A stretch of 62,227 nucleotides of DNA, from assembly GCA_049999765.1 (NCBI GenBank), contig JBNGIQ010009459.1:1-62227 (forward strand), in the 5' to 3' direction. This document shows positions 25,946 to 35,847 of the stretch, one piece after another; the stretch's first letter is position 1; every line of letters begins with the position of its first letter. The notes under the pieces are model-generated. The model searched no databases and was not told where the DNA came from. It saw only the letters and a program-made list of their open reading frames with translations. Made by a program: the position numbers and the translations under genes. Source of the DNA: Phaeoceros laevis (Eukaryota > Anthocerotophyta > Anthocerotopsida > Notothyladales).

Positions 25946-26596
25946 GCGGTGGACGCCATTTAAGAAGCTCCCCGTCCTTCCCGCCGGGGGTAGAAGGCAG
26001 CCGCGATCTGCGTGCGCAGCCCGACACTCGAGTAGATCCTCCTACCTCACTCCAACCCAAGGCTGTTCCGACGAGTAGGCACGCGCTTCCAGACCAGCAT
26101 CCCTGTCCTCGGTGGGAGGTGGGAAAGGAACGGCAGGGTGGCGACCGCCAGCCGCCACACACCCGCTGACGATGGCAATCAGGAAGGCAAGGGTGGGAGA
26201 TGGCCGACACGGACAGATTGCTTTTCCAGTTTTCAATTGACTGCAGTCAAAAGCCCAAAATCACGATCGACCAAGCAATATCAACACAGATGTATGGAGA
26301 TACAGTTTCAAGGTACTGTACGGCAGACAGCCGCGAAAAGTGGGCATCGAGTCTTGGAGAGATTCAAGGGTTCGGAACCAATCAGGCTACTTCAATCCGC
26401 GTAGTCTGCACGAATCTTAGATCCGCCCGGCGCTCATTCTAACAGGTATAGTCTGCTCCATGAAATGCACCGGTCACGACAAATGAAATCCAGTTCTAAC
26501 CATCTGCAGGACCTAGTTCTGACAAACTTCTGGGAAGTGAGCCACACAACACTCTGCACTTTTCCCGTTTTCCCCTGCCTTCCTGAAACCAGCAAA
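25946..26596. other. intergenic spacer between ADCS and the otubain gene
   Basis: Holds the 5' flank of ADCS and the 3' end of the otubain gene, both minus strand. Several ORFs in it overlap in all frames and show no family signature. Confidence 0.6.
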
Positions 26597-28608
26597 TCAC
26601 TTCCTGTAGAGAATGTCATAGTGCCCTGGCCGATATAGCAGTATGACGGGAATATCAACACTGTTTTTCTTTTCTTCCGGAACTCCTGTCGGAATAAAAT
26701 CATGGTGATTCACTTCTGCAGTCTTCCCGGCTCCAATGCTGCTCCTGTCAAGATAAACCACTCGAACAGGTACTCCCAGCGCGTCTGACAGTGCTATTAT
26801 ATGGACATGGTCACTCTCTTCCCCCATTGGCTCGACCGACGCCTTGCAAAACTGCATCCAAGATCACGTGACAGTTAGCAACCATGACGACCTTCCTCCT
26901 TCAAACCAATAAGCGATGCGGAAAGAGGTGCATGGAATCTTTTTCACTACCTGCATTACGCTCATGTTACTTAAACCCAGAATGAAGGGTTCGAAGAACT
27001 CTGCTCTCCGCCGTATTTCGCCCGATGTTATGAATCTGAAGAACATAACAACTGTGGCGAACCAAGTACTGAACAAGAGGATAAAGCGAACAGCTTGCAC
27101 AGCACAACCTTTAAGAAAAGAACATGAGACCGGAGACTGGAGACCATACCATAATTCGAGATGTACTGGTCTCGACAGCGATCTATCAGCGTTTCAAGGC
27201 TGTCAAGCGCCAAGTGTACAGTTTAGGAACGACAAGGGCTGGTAAGCAAGACCTCGTGCTACGTACTAATTGCAACGTAAACAACAGAGCCTTACATGCA
27301 GTCTTTTGCAACCATGGATGTGCGTTCTGTAAAACACATAGTCTACGACAGACACACAAAGCCGCAACATACAAAAAAACATGCATGCTCCTGACTACTG
27401 ACTACCTGATGGACGTTTCTCTGCCAGGTAAGACACTCTCCAATTGCTCAAGAAATATCTGCAACGGATAGGAAGACATGTTGAATGCACCAAAGAAACA
27501 TACCAGGAAGCTTACTAAACACGCCTATCAATCCCAGCAGATGCCAAATCAAGAAATAACACCAGCCATGAGGAATACTGAGTAACAGCCTTACAGAGAG
27601 AAAATCTTCAAAAGTAAATTCTGCATAACCAAGGTCAATTAAAGTCTTCCTGCACTGTTCAATACTTCCTTGTACTCTTGTCACCTCTCCCTCATCTTTG
27701 GTTTCAAGAATATGTTCCTGTTAGAGCACAGATAGACGGTCACATCAAATTACAGCTTTAGAAACAGCACAAATGTCAAAACATTTGAGGTCCAAAACCA
27801 TCGTTAGAGAGGGTGGACAACTACCAGGTACGAGAACATGAAACTCCGAAAGAAACAATTTCCATCACCACGTGTTCTTCGGATTGCACCATAGATCTCG
27901 CTAAGTTTCTGAGATAATGGCAGCATATTAGCCTCCGTGATAAGATATTGGACGTACATTGGTTGTACATAGCATCCCCTGCTCCAATCATGTAATCAGT
28001 CTCATAAGAGAGTATAAAGGGGTGTGCTTAAGGAAAGAGATTGATATCCACCAAAATCGGCCAAAACAGAAGAATTGCAACCCCACTTGTGAAATAGAAG
28101 AGTGGAATGTGCCGTGCTGTGCTGGCTGGCAATCACCCGTGGGGAATTTCCTAAAGTAATGCCCAACACGTACTCTTGGATGAGAGCATTCTAGCGTTTT
28201 CCCTTACCTCAACTTTTTCCTTGAAAACAGAATTGCCCATGTCGTACTCAGCTGCTAGCACAGCAAGAGGCTCCTGCACAAGAACATAAAGAAGGAATAT
28301 GTTGCAGATACGAAGGGATGTACACTAGAAAATGTGGAACCGAGGATTCTATCAACAAAACCACATGGCAGCCTGCCGAGGTTCGTAAGAGCTGAAAATC
28401 AAGTATCTGTCACATACTTGTATAGGCCCTGCAACATATAATTAAGGCAGAAGCAAAATGCGGTAACACCATGGGAGCAAGCACACCGTACCTTGTTCCC
28501 TACGAACTCCATTTTGGCAGCATCCGCGGCTCTGAGTGCGTATTGATACTCAAGAATTTCATCATCCCTAGGGCGGTCTTCCTCGGCCTCAACCACGCAT
28601 CCGTCCAT
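26597..28608 (-). CDS. otubain-like deubiquitinase, OTUB1 type (8 exons)
   Basis: Cysteine protease of the otubain family, which removes ubiquitin from chains or blocks E2 enzymes; cytosolic/nuclear. Exons by hand: 28608-28492, 28273-28208, 27908-27825, 27717-27595, 27458-27406, 27199-27150, 27051-26951, 26851-26597. They give about 282 residues with consistent phases, within the family range. The catalytic Asp and Cys are in RRTRGDGNCFFRSFMFSYL, and the catalytic His in LLYRPGHYDILY near the end. Other family blocks are ITSGEIRRRAEFFEPFI and FCKASVEPMGEESDHVHI followed by RVVYLDRS and VNHHDFIP. The ATG at 28608 is preferred; an in-frame upstream extension looks like 5' UTR. It is the only non-pterin gene inside the folate neighbourhood. 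Confidence 0.93.
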
Positions 28609-29612
28609 GATGTACCACAGTGCTTTCCGCCAGCAGGCAGATAGAGAAACTACTGATTCAATCCCACGGGCTAATAACTCTGACACCACAACCCTGAGCC
28701 ACCCACGGATGGATCGTCCTCTCCACCTCCACCCGGAGCAGGAAACGAGATCCGTGGCCAAGCAGTGACACTCCACCAGTTTATCCACCTAATCCATGTC
28801 CCCAGCTTTTTCACTGCTACCGCCTGAACCTTCTCAGCACATTTCCCAGCAGCAGATGGAAATGCATACGAACTCCACGAAGAGCCAGATACTGCCACAT
28901 ACAATAGCGAGAACCCCAAACCAACCTATATTTCCGCCTCAAGGTTCACACCGCCAAAGTCGAGCAAGGCAGCAAACTCTTGTGCCAGCCTGGGAGTCAC
29001 CGGCAGCAACCGCTGTGTGGAATGACAGAAGCTAGGACTTCCGCGAAAATTACACTCTTCGATTGCAGGAGCGGAATGCGGGAGTGCCGAAGAGCAGGCC
29101 AGTGTCCTCCAGCAGGGAGGCGACAGCGCTAAGCATTGTCAGGCAGGGAGTTGCAAACTGCAGGGGAGAATGGCACGAGGCGAGAAGCAGAGGACCGGCG
29201 ATGCTGACCAGGTGGCAAGGAGGCGGCGAATAGAGGTCGACAAAGCCAGGATGGTGCTGGCGTGCTGCAACGGATGACAATGAGTGCTCGATCGGCCTCC
29301 CGCAGCAAGCGACGAAATCCTCAAGCTTCGAAGTGAATGGGAGGGGGCAAGTTACCGTCGACCGTAACGGAAGGATGGTGATTCCTTTACGATTTCCGTG
29401 GCATAAATTAGTGGCAGAGATCTAGTCATCACCAATAGATGTCCTTATACCTCTGCGTTTCTGCACTTCACAGCATTGCAGCGTGAACGTGCTTGTTGCC
29501 GACCAAAGTGTTTACCCTGACGGGTTTTCTAACATATCCGGTTTAAGTTAAACCAAAAATACACCACCATGCATGGATGCAAAAACGTTTTAATCCAGGA
29601 ACATGCTGCTGA
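28609..29612. other. intergenic region between otubain and HPPK/DHPS genes
   Basis: Contains the otubain 5' flank and the HPPK/DHPS 3' UTR region. I see no gene; the short ORFs have no recognisable content. Confidence 0.6.
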
Positions 29613-31259
29613 TCAGGCAGCTGAAACTAAAGTTTGATGCTCCCCCCTCTCCGAAGCAGGCTCTTTATCTCTACAGATTGCATCAGCAACTTTGACAGCA
29701 TCCCGCACAGACCCAACGTTGTGCACTCTGACAATGTTGGCCCCTTGCATCACTCCTACGGTAACTGCTGCAATAGTTGCTGCATCTCTATCCTCTGCTT
29801 TCACGATGCCAGTTGTTTGACCCAAGAATTTTTTCCTAGATGGGCCAATCATAATAGGGGCACGACAGAAAGCCACACTGGTCCTCATCAGCTCCTGCCT
29901 AAATGTGTCCAGATTTCTCAGGATCTCCAAGTTTTGCCCTTGGCTCTTGGCAAATCCAATCCCAGGATCTGTGATGATAGACCATGCAGGAACACCAGCA
30001 GACTGCGCGTCCCTGAGACGATCAGAGACCTCTCTGCCAACTTCCTTGCATACATTGCCGTCATAAGTTAGATTAACCCTGCTCTGCATGGTCATGGGAT
30101 TTCCTCTCATGTGCATTAAAACGTAAGGCACTCCCAAACTGGCTGCTGTTTTGTACATCTCTGGATCCATACAGCCCCCTGACACATCATTGATGATGGC
30201 TGCTCCTACACCGACAGCCTCTCGGGCAACTACTGCATCAAAGGTATCCACAGAGAGGATTACTTTCTCCAACTCAGGAACCCTTTTCAGTCCCTCGAGA
30301 ACTGGTAAGAGGCGTCCCAGCTCTTCATCTGTGGACAATCGAGTAGCATTTGGCCGAGTTGACTGAGCCCCAACATCAATAATGTCAGCACCTTGCAAAG
30401 CCATGGCTCGTGCATATGCAACTGCTTCTGCCACTGACGTGTACTTTCCTCCATCGCTGAAGCTGTCTGGTGTGACATTCAGTATCCCCATCACATGAGT
30501 CCTATGCCACCAATCTATCAGCTCGTCTCCCACAGGCATCACCCTCTTCAAGCCTTCCTTCCCAACCTGTGATTCGCCACCCATCTTCTGCCAAAGCTGA
30601 AAAATGCCCCCTTTTGTGCTGGAGTGGGTCGACCAATGACCTGGAACATCCAGGTCTGGACCAAGAAGGTCCACTGCCGGCGCCAACACAAAAGGTCGCT
30701 CAGCAAATCTACAATGAGGAATTTGTAGGTTTTCTGTTGTGACAGTGCTGTTCCCATAGAAGATGATGTCCAGATCTATGGGCCTGGGACCAAACCTGAT
30801 TCCTCCCTCAACCCTTCCAAGATTATTCTCAATATTTTTCAAAACTAATAGTAGATCTTCTGGATTCAGCCTGGTTCGAGCTCTGACAGCTGAGTTCAGA
30901 AAAGCGGGCTGATCTGTGACATAAGCGGGGGCACTTTCATACAAGCAAGCATGGCCTGAAATCTCGACACCTGCCACCTGCATCAACTGCATTGCTTTTC
31001 GAAAATTTTGGACCCGGTTGCCTATATTGCCTCCAATAGCAATAACCACTTCCTGTTGCTCTGCCCCTGACTTCACGGACATGTGCAGCCTTGCATTCTG
31101 GGAGACCATCTCTGGCTGAAGTCCCTGCTTACACCCGAAACCTGTGGATGCAGAACCGCTGCTCCAGAGTGAAGCGGGATGACGGCTGTTTGCATAGCCA
31201 GAGGCTGCGACAGTCAAGCGAAAAATCTCGTGATGAATAATCTTTAAGAGTGTCATCAT
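29613..31259 (-). CDS. HPPK/DHPS: bifunctional HPPK/DHPS, mitochondrial folate enzyme
   Basis: Single-exon ORF of 548 residues. The N-terminal domain (about 70-205) is 6-hydroxymethyl-7,8-dihydropterin pyrophosphokinase, with VVIAIGGNIGNRVQNF and FGPRPIDLDIIFYGN. The C-terminal domain (about 255-535) is dihydropteroate synthase, with HVMGILNVTPDSFSDGGKY, IDVGAQSTRPNA, IINDVSGG, ITDPGIGFAKS and IGPSRKKFLGQTTG. Together they pyrophosphorylate the pterin and join it to p-aminobenzoate, the product branch of the nearby ADCS gene. The first 65 residues are rich in Ser, Arg and His and poor in acids, like a mitochondrial presequence, agreeing with the known plant location. The start codon is 22 bp after the stop of the CNX3 gene on the same strand, so no ordinary promoter can fit between them. 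A partial decayed copy lies at 32575-33793. Confidence 0.95.
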   Translation of the reverse strand: MMTLLKIIHHEIFRLTVAASGYANSRHPASLWSSGSASTGFGCKQGLQPEMVSQNARLHMSVKSGAEQQEVVIAIGGNIGNRVQNFRKAMQLMQVAGVEISGHACLYESAPAYVTDQPAFLNSAVRARTRLNPEDLLLVLKNIENNLGRVEGGIRFGPRPIDLDIIFYGNSTVTTENLQIPHCRFAERPFVLAPAVDLLGPDLDVPGHWSTHSSTKGGIFQLWQKMGGESQVGKEGLKRVMPVGDELIDWWHRTHVMGILNVTPDSFSDGGKYTSVAEAVAYARAMALQGADIIDVGAQSTRPNATRLSTDEELGRLLPVLEGLKRVPELEKVILSVDTFDAVVAREAVGVGAAIINDVSGGCMDPEMYKTAASLGVPYVLMHMRGNPMTMQSRVNLTYDGNVCKEVGREVSDRLRDAQSAGVPAWSIITDPGIGFAKSQGQNLEILRNLDTFRQELMRTSVAFCRAPIMIGPSRKKFLGQTTGIVKAEDRDAATIAAVTVGVMQGANIVRVHNVGSVRDAVKVADAICRDKEPASERGEHQTLVSAA

Positions 31260-31281
31260 GCATCAGACCATGAACAAGCAA

Positions 31282-32019
31282 CTAATCTCTCTGCCAACTC
31301 CCACTCTTTCCACCCGTCTTGGACTGCAACTGAATATTGGACAGTTGGATATCCTTGGAAACTGCCTTACACATGTCATAGATGGTGAGGCAGGCCACAG
31401 AAACAGCAGTCAAAGCCTCCATTTCCACACCAGTGGGACCAACAGCACTTGCTTCAGCTACGACGTCAACAGCGTTCGACTTGTCATCCAGTGTAAGAGT
31501 CACATCCACTCCACTCAGCATGATGTTATGACACAAGGGTATTAAGAGACTGGTATGCTTGGCACCGCAGATGCCAGCAAGCTTGGCAACAGTTAAAACA
31601 TCTCCCTTCTTAATCTGGTTGGCCGCTACTAGCGAGAAAGCCTTTGCCCCCAGTAGTACTTTACCTGAAGCAACCGCGACCCTTGTGGTTTGTGCTTTGC
31701 CCGACACATCCACCATAGCAGCCTTTCCTGAAGCATCTACATGTGAGAGAGACTCGGTAGCTGCGAGTCCTCCCAATCCAGCAACTGATGCGCTCTGCCC
31801 AGCCGCAGAATAAATAGCGAAGTCTTCCGGATCAGAGACTAACGGAGCTCCGAAAACCGCCTGCATTTCCTCCTGGAAGTCCCTGATGCCATCGTTTGGA
31901 GTGCTGCAGAAGGTCCTCTTAGGCAGCCGACTCCCACAGCTACTCAGCGATGGCAGAACCTTGATCCATGGCTCAGCAAGGAGGACCCTGCCAGCCGCCG
32001 CTGCCGCTCTACGAGCCAT
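31282..32019 (-). CDS. CNX3: cyclic pyranopterin monophosphate synthase (MoaC/CNX3)
   Basis: Single-exon ORF of 245 residues. MoaC/CNX3 forms cyclic pyranopterin monophosphate with the radical SAM enzyme MoaA/CNX2, the first step of molybdenum cofactor synthesis; in plants it acts in mitochondria. Residues 1-85 are a presequence and linker (MARRAAAAAGRVLL...). The MoaC domain follows with SHVDASGKAAMVDVSGK, AKLAGICGAKHTSLLIPLCH and TGVEMEALTAVSVACLTIYD, then MCKAVSKDIQ and KTGGKSG. All hallmark blocks are present. The stop is 22 bp from the ATG of HPPK/DHPS. Both products handle GTP-derived pterins in mitochondria, so a shared transcript is plausible. A decayed copy lies at 33802-34523. Confidence 0.95.
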   Translation of the reverse strand: MARRAAAAAGRVLLAEPWIKVLPSLSSCGSRLPKRTFCSTPNDGIRDFQEEMQAVFGAPLVSDPEDFAIYSAAGQSASVAGLGGLAATESLSHVDASGKAAMVDVSGKAQTTRVAVASGKVLLGAKAFSLVAANQIKKGDVLTVAKLAGICGAKHTSLLIPLCHNIMLSGVDVTLTLDDKSNAVDVVAEASAVGPTGVEMEALTAVSVACLTIYDMCKAVSKDIQLSNIQLQSKTGGKSGSWQRD

Positions 32020-32574
32020 TGCTGTGCAAGACTTGCGAGCCTAGGAGATGTTCACCACTTCTGAGAGGTCTGCAGTTTCAGCATCGTCGTGAAAGCAGTA
32101 TAGGATGCCGGCGTTCGACTGGCGATGATCATTGGTGAGATTACTCACGAGTCGCACAGTCCGGTGTTCGTGGGCGTGCAGAGACTGGCACGGATGGAAG
32201 AAAGCTTTTATATTCGCAAGTTACGTTGGAAAATTGGAATCTTCCCTAAAAGGGCTCCAAAACAAAAATAGTGGTTACCCAAGGGGTAACATTTTCCAAA
32301 TTCCAATGGTGATGGCAGAATCTTCCTTCTTCTCAAATTTACAGTTACCTATGTTTATACATCGCTGTACAGAAACTCGTTCACGGGCTGTACAGTGCAC
32401 TGCACAGCTTAGCGAGAGTCATCCTTTGATCTGCAGAAGCACGCTCTGTCACAGCGAAGTTTTGATGTATGTCTGTATACCAGTGTAAAGAAGAAACCTC
32501 TTTATATTGGTCTGCCCAAAGATCTAGTAGTGGTGGATCTGTTCAGGCAGCAGACTTCACAGGTTTATGCTTCC
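32020..32574. other. probable promoter region of the CNX3-HPPK/DHPS pair
   Basis: The only upstream space of the tight gene pair before its decayed duplicate starts. It contains a near palindrome gttacccaaggggtaac at about 32274-32290 and no ORF of interest. Confidence 0.5.
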
Positions 32575-33793
32575 CCTTCTCACAAGCAAGCCCCGTCTCT
32601 CTACAAAAGAGCATCAACAACTTTAACTGCATCCCTTACAAACCCCACATTGTGTGCTCGGATAATGTTGGCCCCTTGCATTACTCCTACGGGAAACTGC
32701 TGCGGTAGTTGCTGCATCCCTGTCCTCCGCTTTCTTGATGCCAGTTGTGTGACCCAGGGATTCTTTCCTGGACGGATCGACCACACGAGGGGCACGATAG
32801 AAAGCCAGACTGGTCCTCATCAGCTCATGCCTAAATGTTTCCCAAGTTTCTCAGGATCGCCAAGTCTTGCGATGTGCTTTTGCCAAATCCAATCCCAAGA
32901 TATGTGATGATCGACCATGCAGGAACACCAGCAGCCTGTTCGTCCTTCAGTCGTTCAGAGAGTTCTCTGCCAACTTCCTTGCATACATTGCCGTCATAAG
33001 TTAGCTTGGCCCTGTCCTGCCTGGTCGTAGGCTCTCCTCTCAAGTGCATGAGAAGATAAGGGGCTCCGAAACTGGCTACTGTTTTGTACATCTCTGGATC
33101 CATAGAGCCCCCTGACACATCATTGATGAAGTCTGCTCCTACACCGACAGCCTCTCGGGCAACTACTGCATCAAAGGTATCCACAGAGACGATGACATTC
33201 TCCAACTCAGGAACCTTTTTCAGTCCCTCGAGAACTGATACGAGGCGTTCCAGCTCTTCATCTGTCGACTGTCTAGTAGCATTTGGACGAGTTGACTGAG
33301 CCCCGACATCAATAACGTCAGCACCTTGCAAAACCACGGCTCGTGCATCTGCAACTACTTTTGCCACTCATGTGCACTTTCCTTCGCCACTAGAGCTATG
33401 TGGTGTTGCATTCAGTACTCCCATCATATGAGTCTTGTACCACCAGTCTATCAGCCTGTCTCCCACAGGCATCACCCTCTTCAAACCTTCCTTCCCGACC
33501 TGTGATTCACCACCCATTTTCTCCCAAAGCTGAAAAATGCCCCCAGTTGTGCTGCAGTGGGTCGACCATTGACCAGGAACATCCAGGTCCAGACCAAGAA
33601 AGTCCACTACCGGCGCCGACACAAATGGGCGCTCAGTATACCTACACTGAGGAATTTGTAGGTTTTGTGTTGTGACATTGCTGTTCCCATAGAAGATGAT
33701 GTCAAGATCTATGGGCCAGGGACCAAACCTGACGACTCCACACTCAACCCTTACAAGATTATTCTCGATGTAAGATAAATACTCGTGCAACAA
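32575..33793 (-). pseudogene. decayed HPPK/DHPS copy
   Basis: Minus-strand homology to 29613-30830. The HPPK 3' part (ENNLVRVECGVVRFGPWPID), the domain linker and most of DHPS are present, but in three or more frames (33793-33368, 33367-32831, 32820-32600). The mitochondrial presequence and the first part of HPPK are absent: homology begins at the helix before FGPWPIDLDIIFYGN. Key residues have changed, for example LNATPHSSSG in place of LNVTPDSFSDG and ITYLGIGFGKS in place of ITDPGIGFAKS. It cannot encode an active enzyme. Confidence 0.9.
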
Positions 33794-33801
33794 TCACTGT
33801 C

Positions 33802-34523
33802 CTACCATGCGTTAGACCAGGAACAAGCAGCTACTCCTCTGCCAACTCCCACTCTTTTCACCAGTCTTGGACTGCAACTGAATATTGTGGACTGTTGGAT
33901 ATTCCCGAAAACTGCATTACACATGTCATAGGCGGTGAGACAGGCCACAGAGACGAAAGTCAAAGCCCCCATTTCCACACCAGTGGCACCCACAGCGCTT
34001 GCTTCAGCTACGACGTTAACAGCGGTCGACTCATCATCCAGTAAGAGTCACAAGATGTCACAAGCTAAGAGTCAGAAGATGCCAAAAAGCTTGGCGACAG
34101 TTCAAACATCACCCTTCTCTATGTGGTTGGCCACTATTAGCGAGAAAGCATTTGTAGCCAGCAGCACCTGACCTGAAGCAGCTGCAACCCTTGTAGTCTG
34201 TGCGTTGCCGGACGCATCCAGAATGGTAGCCTTTCCTGAGGCTACCTTCCATGTGAGAGAGACTCGCTAGCTGCCAGTCCTCCCGATCCCCAAGCTGATG
34301 AGCTCTGCCCAGCCGCAGAGAAAATTGCGAAGCCTTCCGGACCACACACTACCGGAGCTCCAAAAACCTCCTGCATTGCCTCATGAAAGTCCTTGACGCC
34401 ATCATCTAGAGCGCTGCTGAGGATCCTATGGAGCAGCCGACTACCACAGCTGCTCACCGCGGGTTTTTGCCATGGCTCGTCAGTAAGGATGAACCTGCCA
34501 GCGGCAGCAGCTCCACGAGCCAT
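33802..34523 (-). pseudogene. decayed CNX3/MoaC copy
   Basis: Starts MARGAAAAGRFILT at 34523 and follows the presequence and linker of the intact gene (FGAPVVCGPEGFAIFSAAGQ) into the region SESLSHG. It then breaks into other frames, and the middle of the MoaC domain, including most of the HTSLLIPLCH region, is deleted (around 34030-34090). The end (GVEMGALTFVSVACLTAYDM) is recognisable. Followed on the same strand by the HPPK/DHPS relic, preserving the order of the intact pair. Confidence 0.9.
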
Positions 34524-34795
34524 TACAGCGCAGGACTGGCAGCAAGCCCTAAGAAATGTTCCCCACTTTTCCGCATTATCCTGGAAGCAGTATATGGTGG
34601 TGGTGATCCACTGACAATGCGCATTGCTCAAGAAGCTCGTAAGCTGAGGGCTTTCCGCTCCACTCGTGAGGCATCATGATTAGGACGGGCCGTGTGCTCG
34701 CCCATCAGGTGAAGCTTGCTGGATGACTTTGAAACAGGCTGGGAACGAGTTAAGAGCCGATTTGCAGGCTGACAGCGTTGCCAGCCCTTTCGAGC

Positions 34796-35590
34796 ATGGC
34801 AGCCATGGCGCTGCGTCAGCACGCCCCAACTGGCCCCCTTAGGATCGTGCTGCGCCCCCCCGAGTGGACGCAACGGCAACGGAGTTGCTTCTGCAGGTGT
34901 GGCCCAAGGGAATCGCAGCCAGAAGCAGCAAACTCCCACTGCGTCCAGCGGCGGAGCCTCAGCATCAGCATCGCCCTGGGGCTCCTGCCACTGCCACTCC
35001 TATCTGCCGGAGGAGCAGAAAGCTGGAGCCTGGCTGACGACGAAGGCCCAAGGCAGCCCAAGCGGGTGAGGAGCCCTTTCGATGAGGAGCGGCTGCTGGA
35101 GCAGAACCGGAGGATGCAGAGGCTCAACAAGGCGCCTGATAATTTCCCGGGATTCATCCGGGAGGGCTACAACGTCAAGGTGGTGGTAAGCGGGCAGGAG
35201 TGGGTGAGCGCCCCGTCTGGACTCATCTACCTGGACATTGCACCTGGGGAGGGTCAGCAGCCCAAGGACGGCCAGCAGGTGGTGTTCCATTACACCGGCT
35301 ACAACGAGGCCGGGCACCGGGTTGACAGCAGCTACCAGCAGGGGACACCCGCACGAACCCGCCTGGGCATCAAGGGGATGATACCTGGATTTGAAGAAGG
35401 CATTCGCAGCATGCGGGCCGGGGGCAAGCGGCGGATCGTGGTGCCGCCGGAGCTGGGACCGCCCGTCGGTCCCTCCACCTTCTTCAGCGCCAAGCAATTT
35501 GAGGTGTTCGATGTGGAACTCCTCGCTGTGCAGGACTGCACCAGGAGAACCATCGCCTTCTATTCGGATGTTGTGTGCCAGGACAACTAG
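34796..35590 (+). CDS. FKBP20-2: FKBP-type peptidyl-prolyl isomerase, FKBP20-2-like, thylakoid lumen
   Basis: Intronless, about 264 residues from the ATG at 34796. The N-terminal 80 residues look like a bipartite plastid-to-lumen signal: a basic, Ser-rich stretch, then QRRSLSISIALGLLPLPLLS with twin arginines and a hydrophobic core ending AGGAES. The FKBP domain (about 150-250) has GQQVVFHYTGYNEAG, GIKGMIPGFEEGIRSMRAGG and RRIVVPPELG, though several drug-pocket residues differ from classical FKBP12. The C-terminal tail VQDCTRRTIAFYSDVVCQDN keeps two cysteines, a feature of the redox-active plant FKBP20-2 needed for photosystem II supercomplex assembly. It is divergent from the CNX3 relic upstream, with about 270 bp between starts. 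Confidence 0.88.
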   Translation: MAAMALRQHAPTGPLRIVLRPPEWTQRQRSCFCRCGPRESQPEAANSHCVQRRSLSISIALGLLPLPLLSAGGAESWSLADDEGPRQPKRVRSPFDEERLLEQNRRMQRLNKAPDNFPGFIREGYNVKVVVSGQEWVSAPSGLIYLDIAPGEGQQPKDGQQVVFHYTGYNEAGHRVDSSYQQGTPARTRLGIKGMIPGFEEGIRSMRAGGKRRIVVPPELGPPVGPSTFFSAKQFEVFDVELLAVQDCTRRTIAFYSDVVCQDN

Positions 35591-35847
35591 ACCAGGTAGT
35601 CCAGTATGGTGACTCGAGTGAGGTAGTGACTAGTCTAGGCTGTAGGGGTAGTTTAGGTGCGAAAATCATCAAAGTTTAGCTAACAAACACTTCATTACTA
35701 CACCAAAGAGTTAGAACTCGAGTCTTGAGTCTTGACCCTTGACCAAAAGAGAAACAAAGGGGCTTCAGTTCGATTATGGTCCTAAAAAAGCCTTCCCGTA
35801 GACACCCATAGCTGGATGACCAACTCTTACTACCTGTTTGCGTTCTG

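Noticed and set aside
32575-34523. Second functional HPPK/DHPS and CNX3 genes
   Set aside because: Several frameshifts, deletion of the HPPK N-terminus and the MoaC core, and altered catalytic motifs.
34628-35497. Minus-strand ORFs opposite the FKBP gene
   Set aside because: GC-rich third positions of the FKBP frame create open antisense frames; the plus strand carries clear domain motifs.
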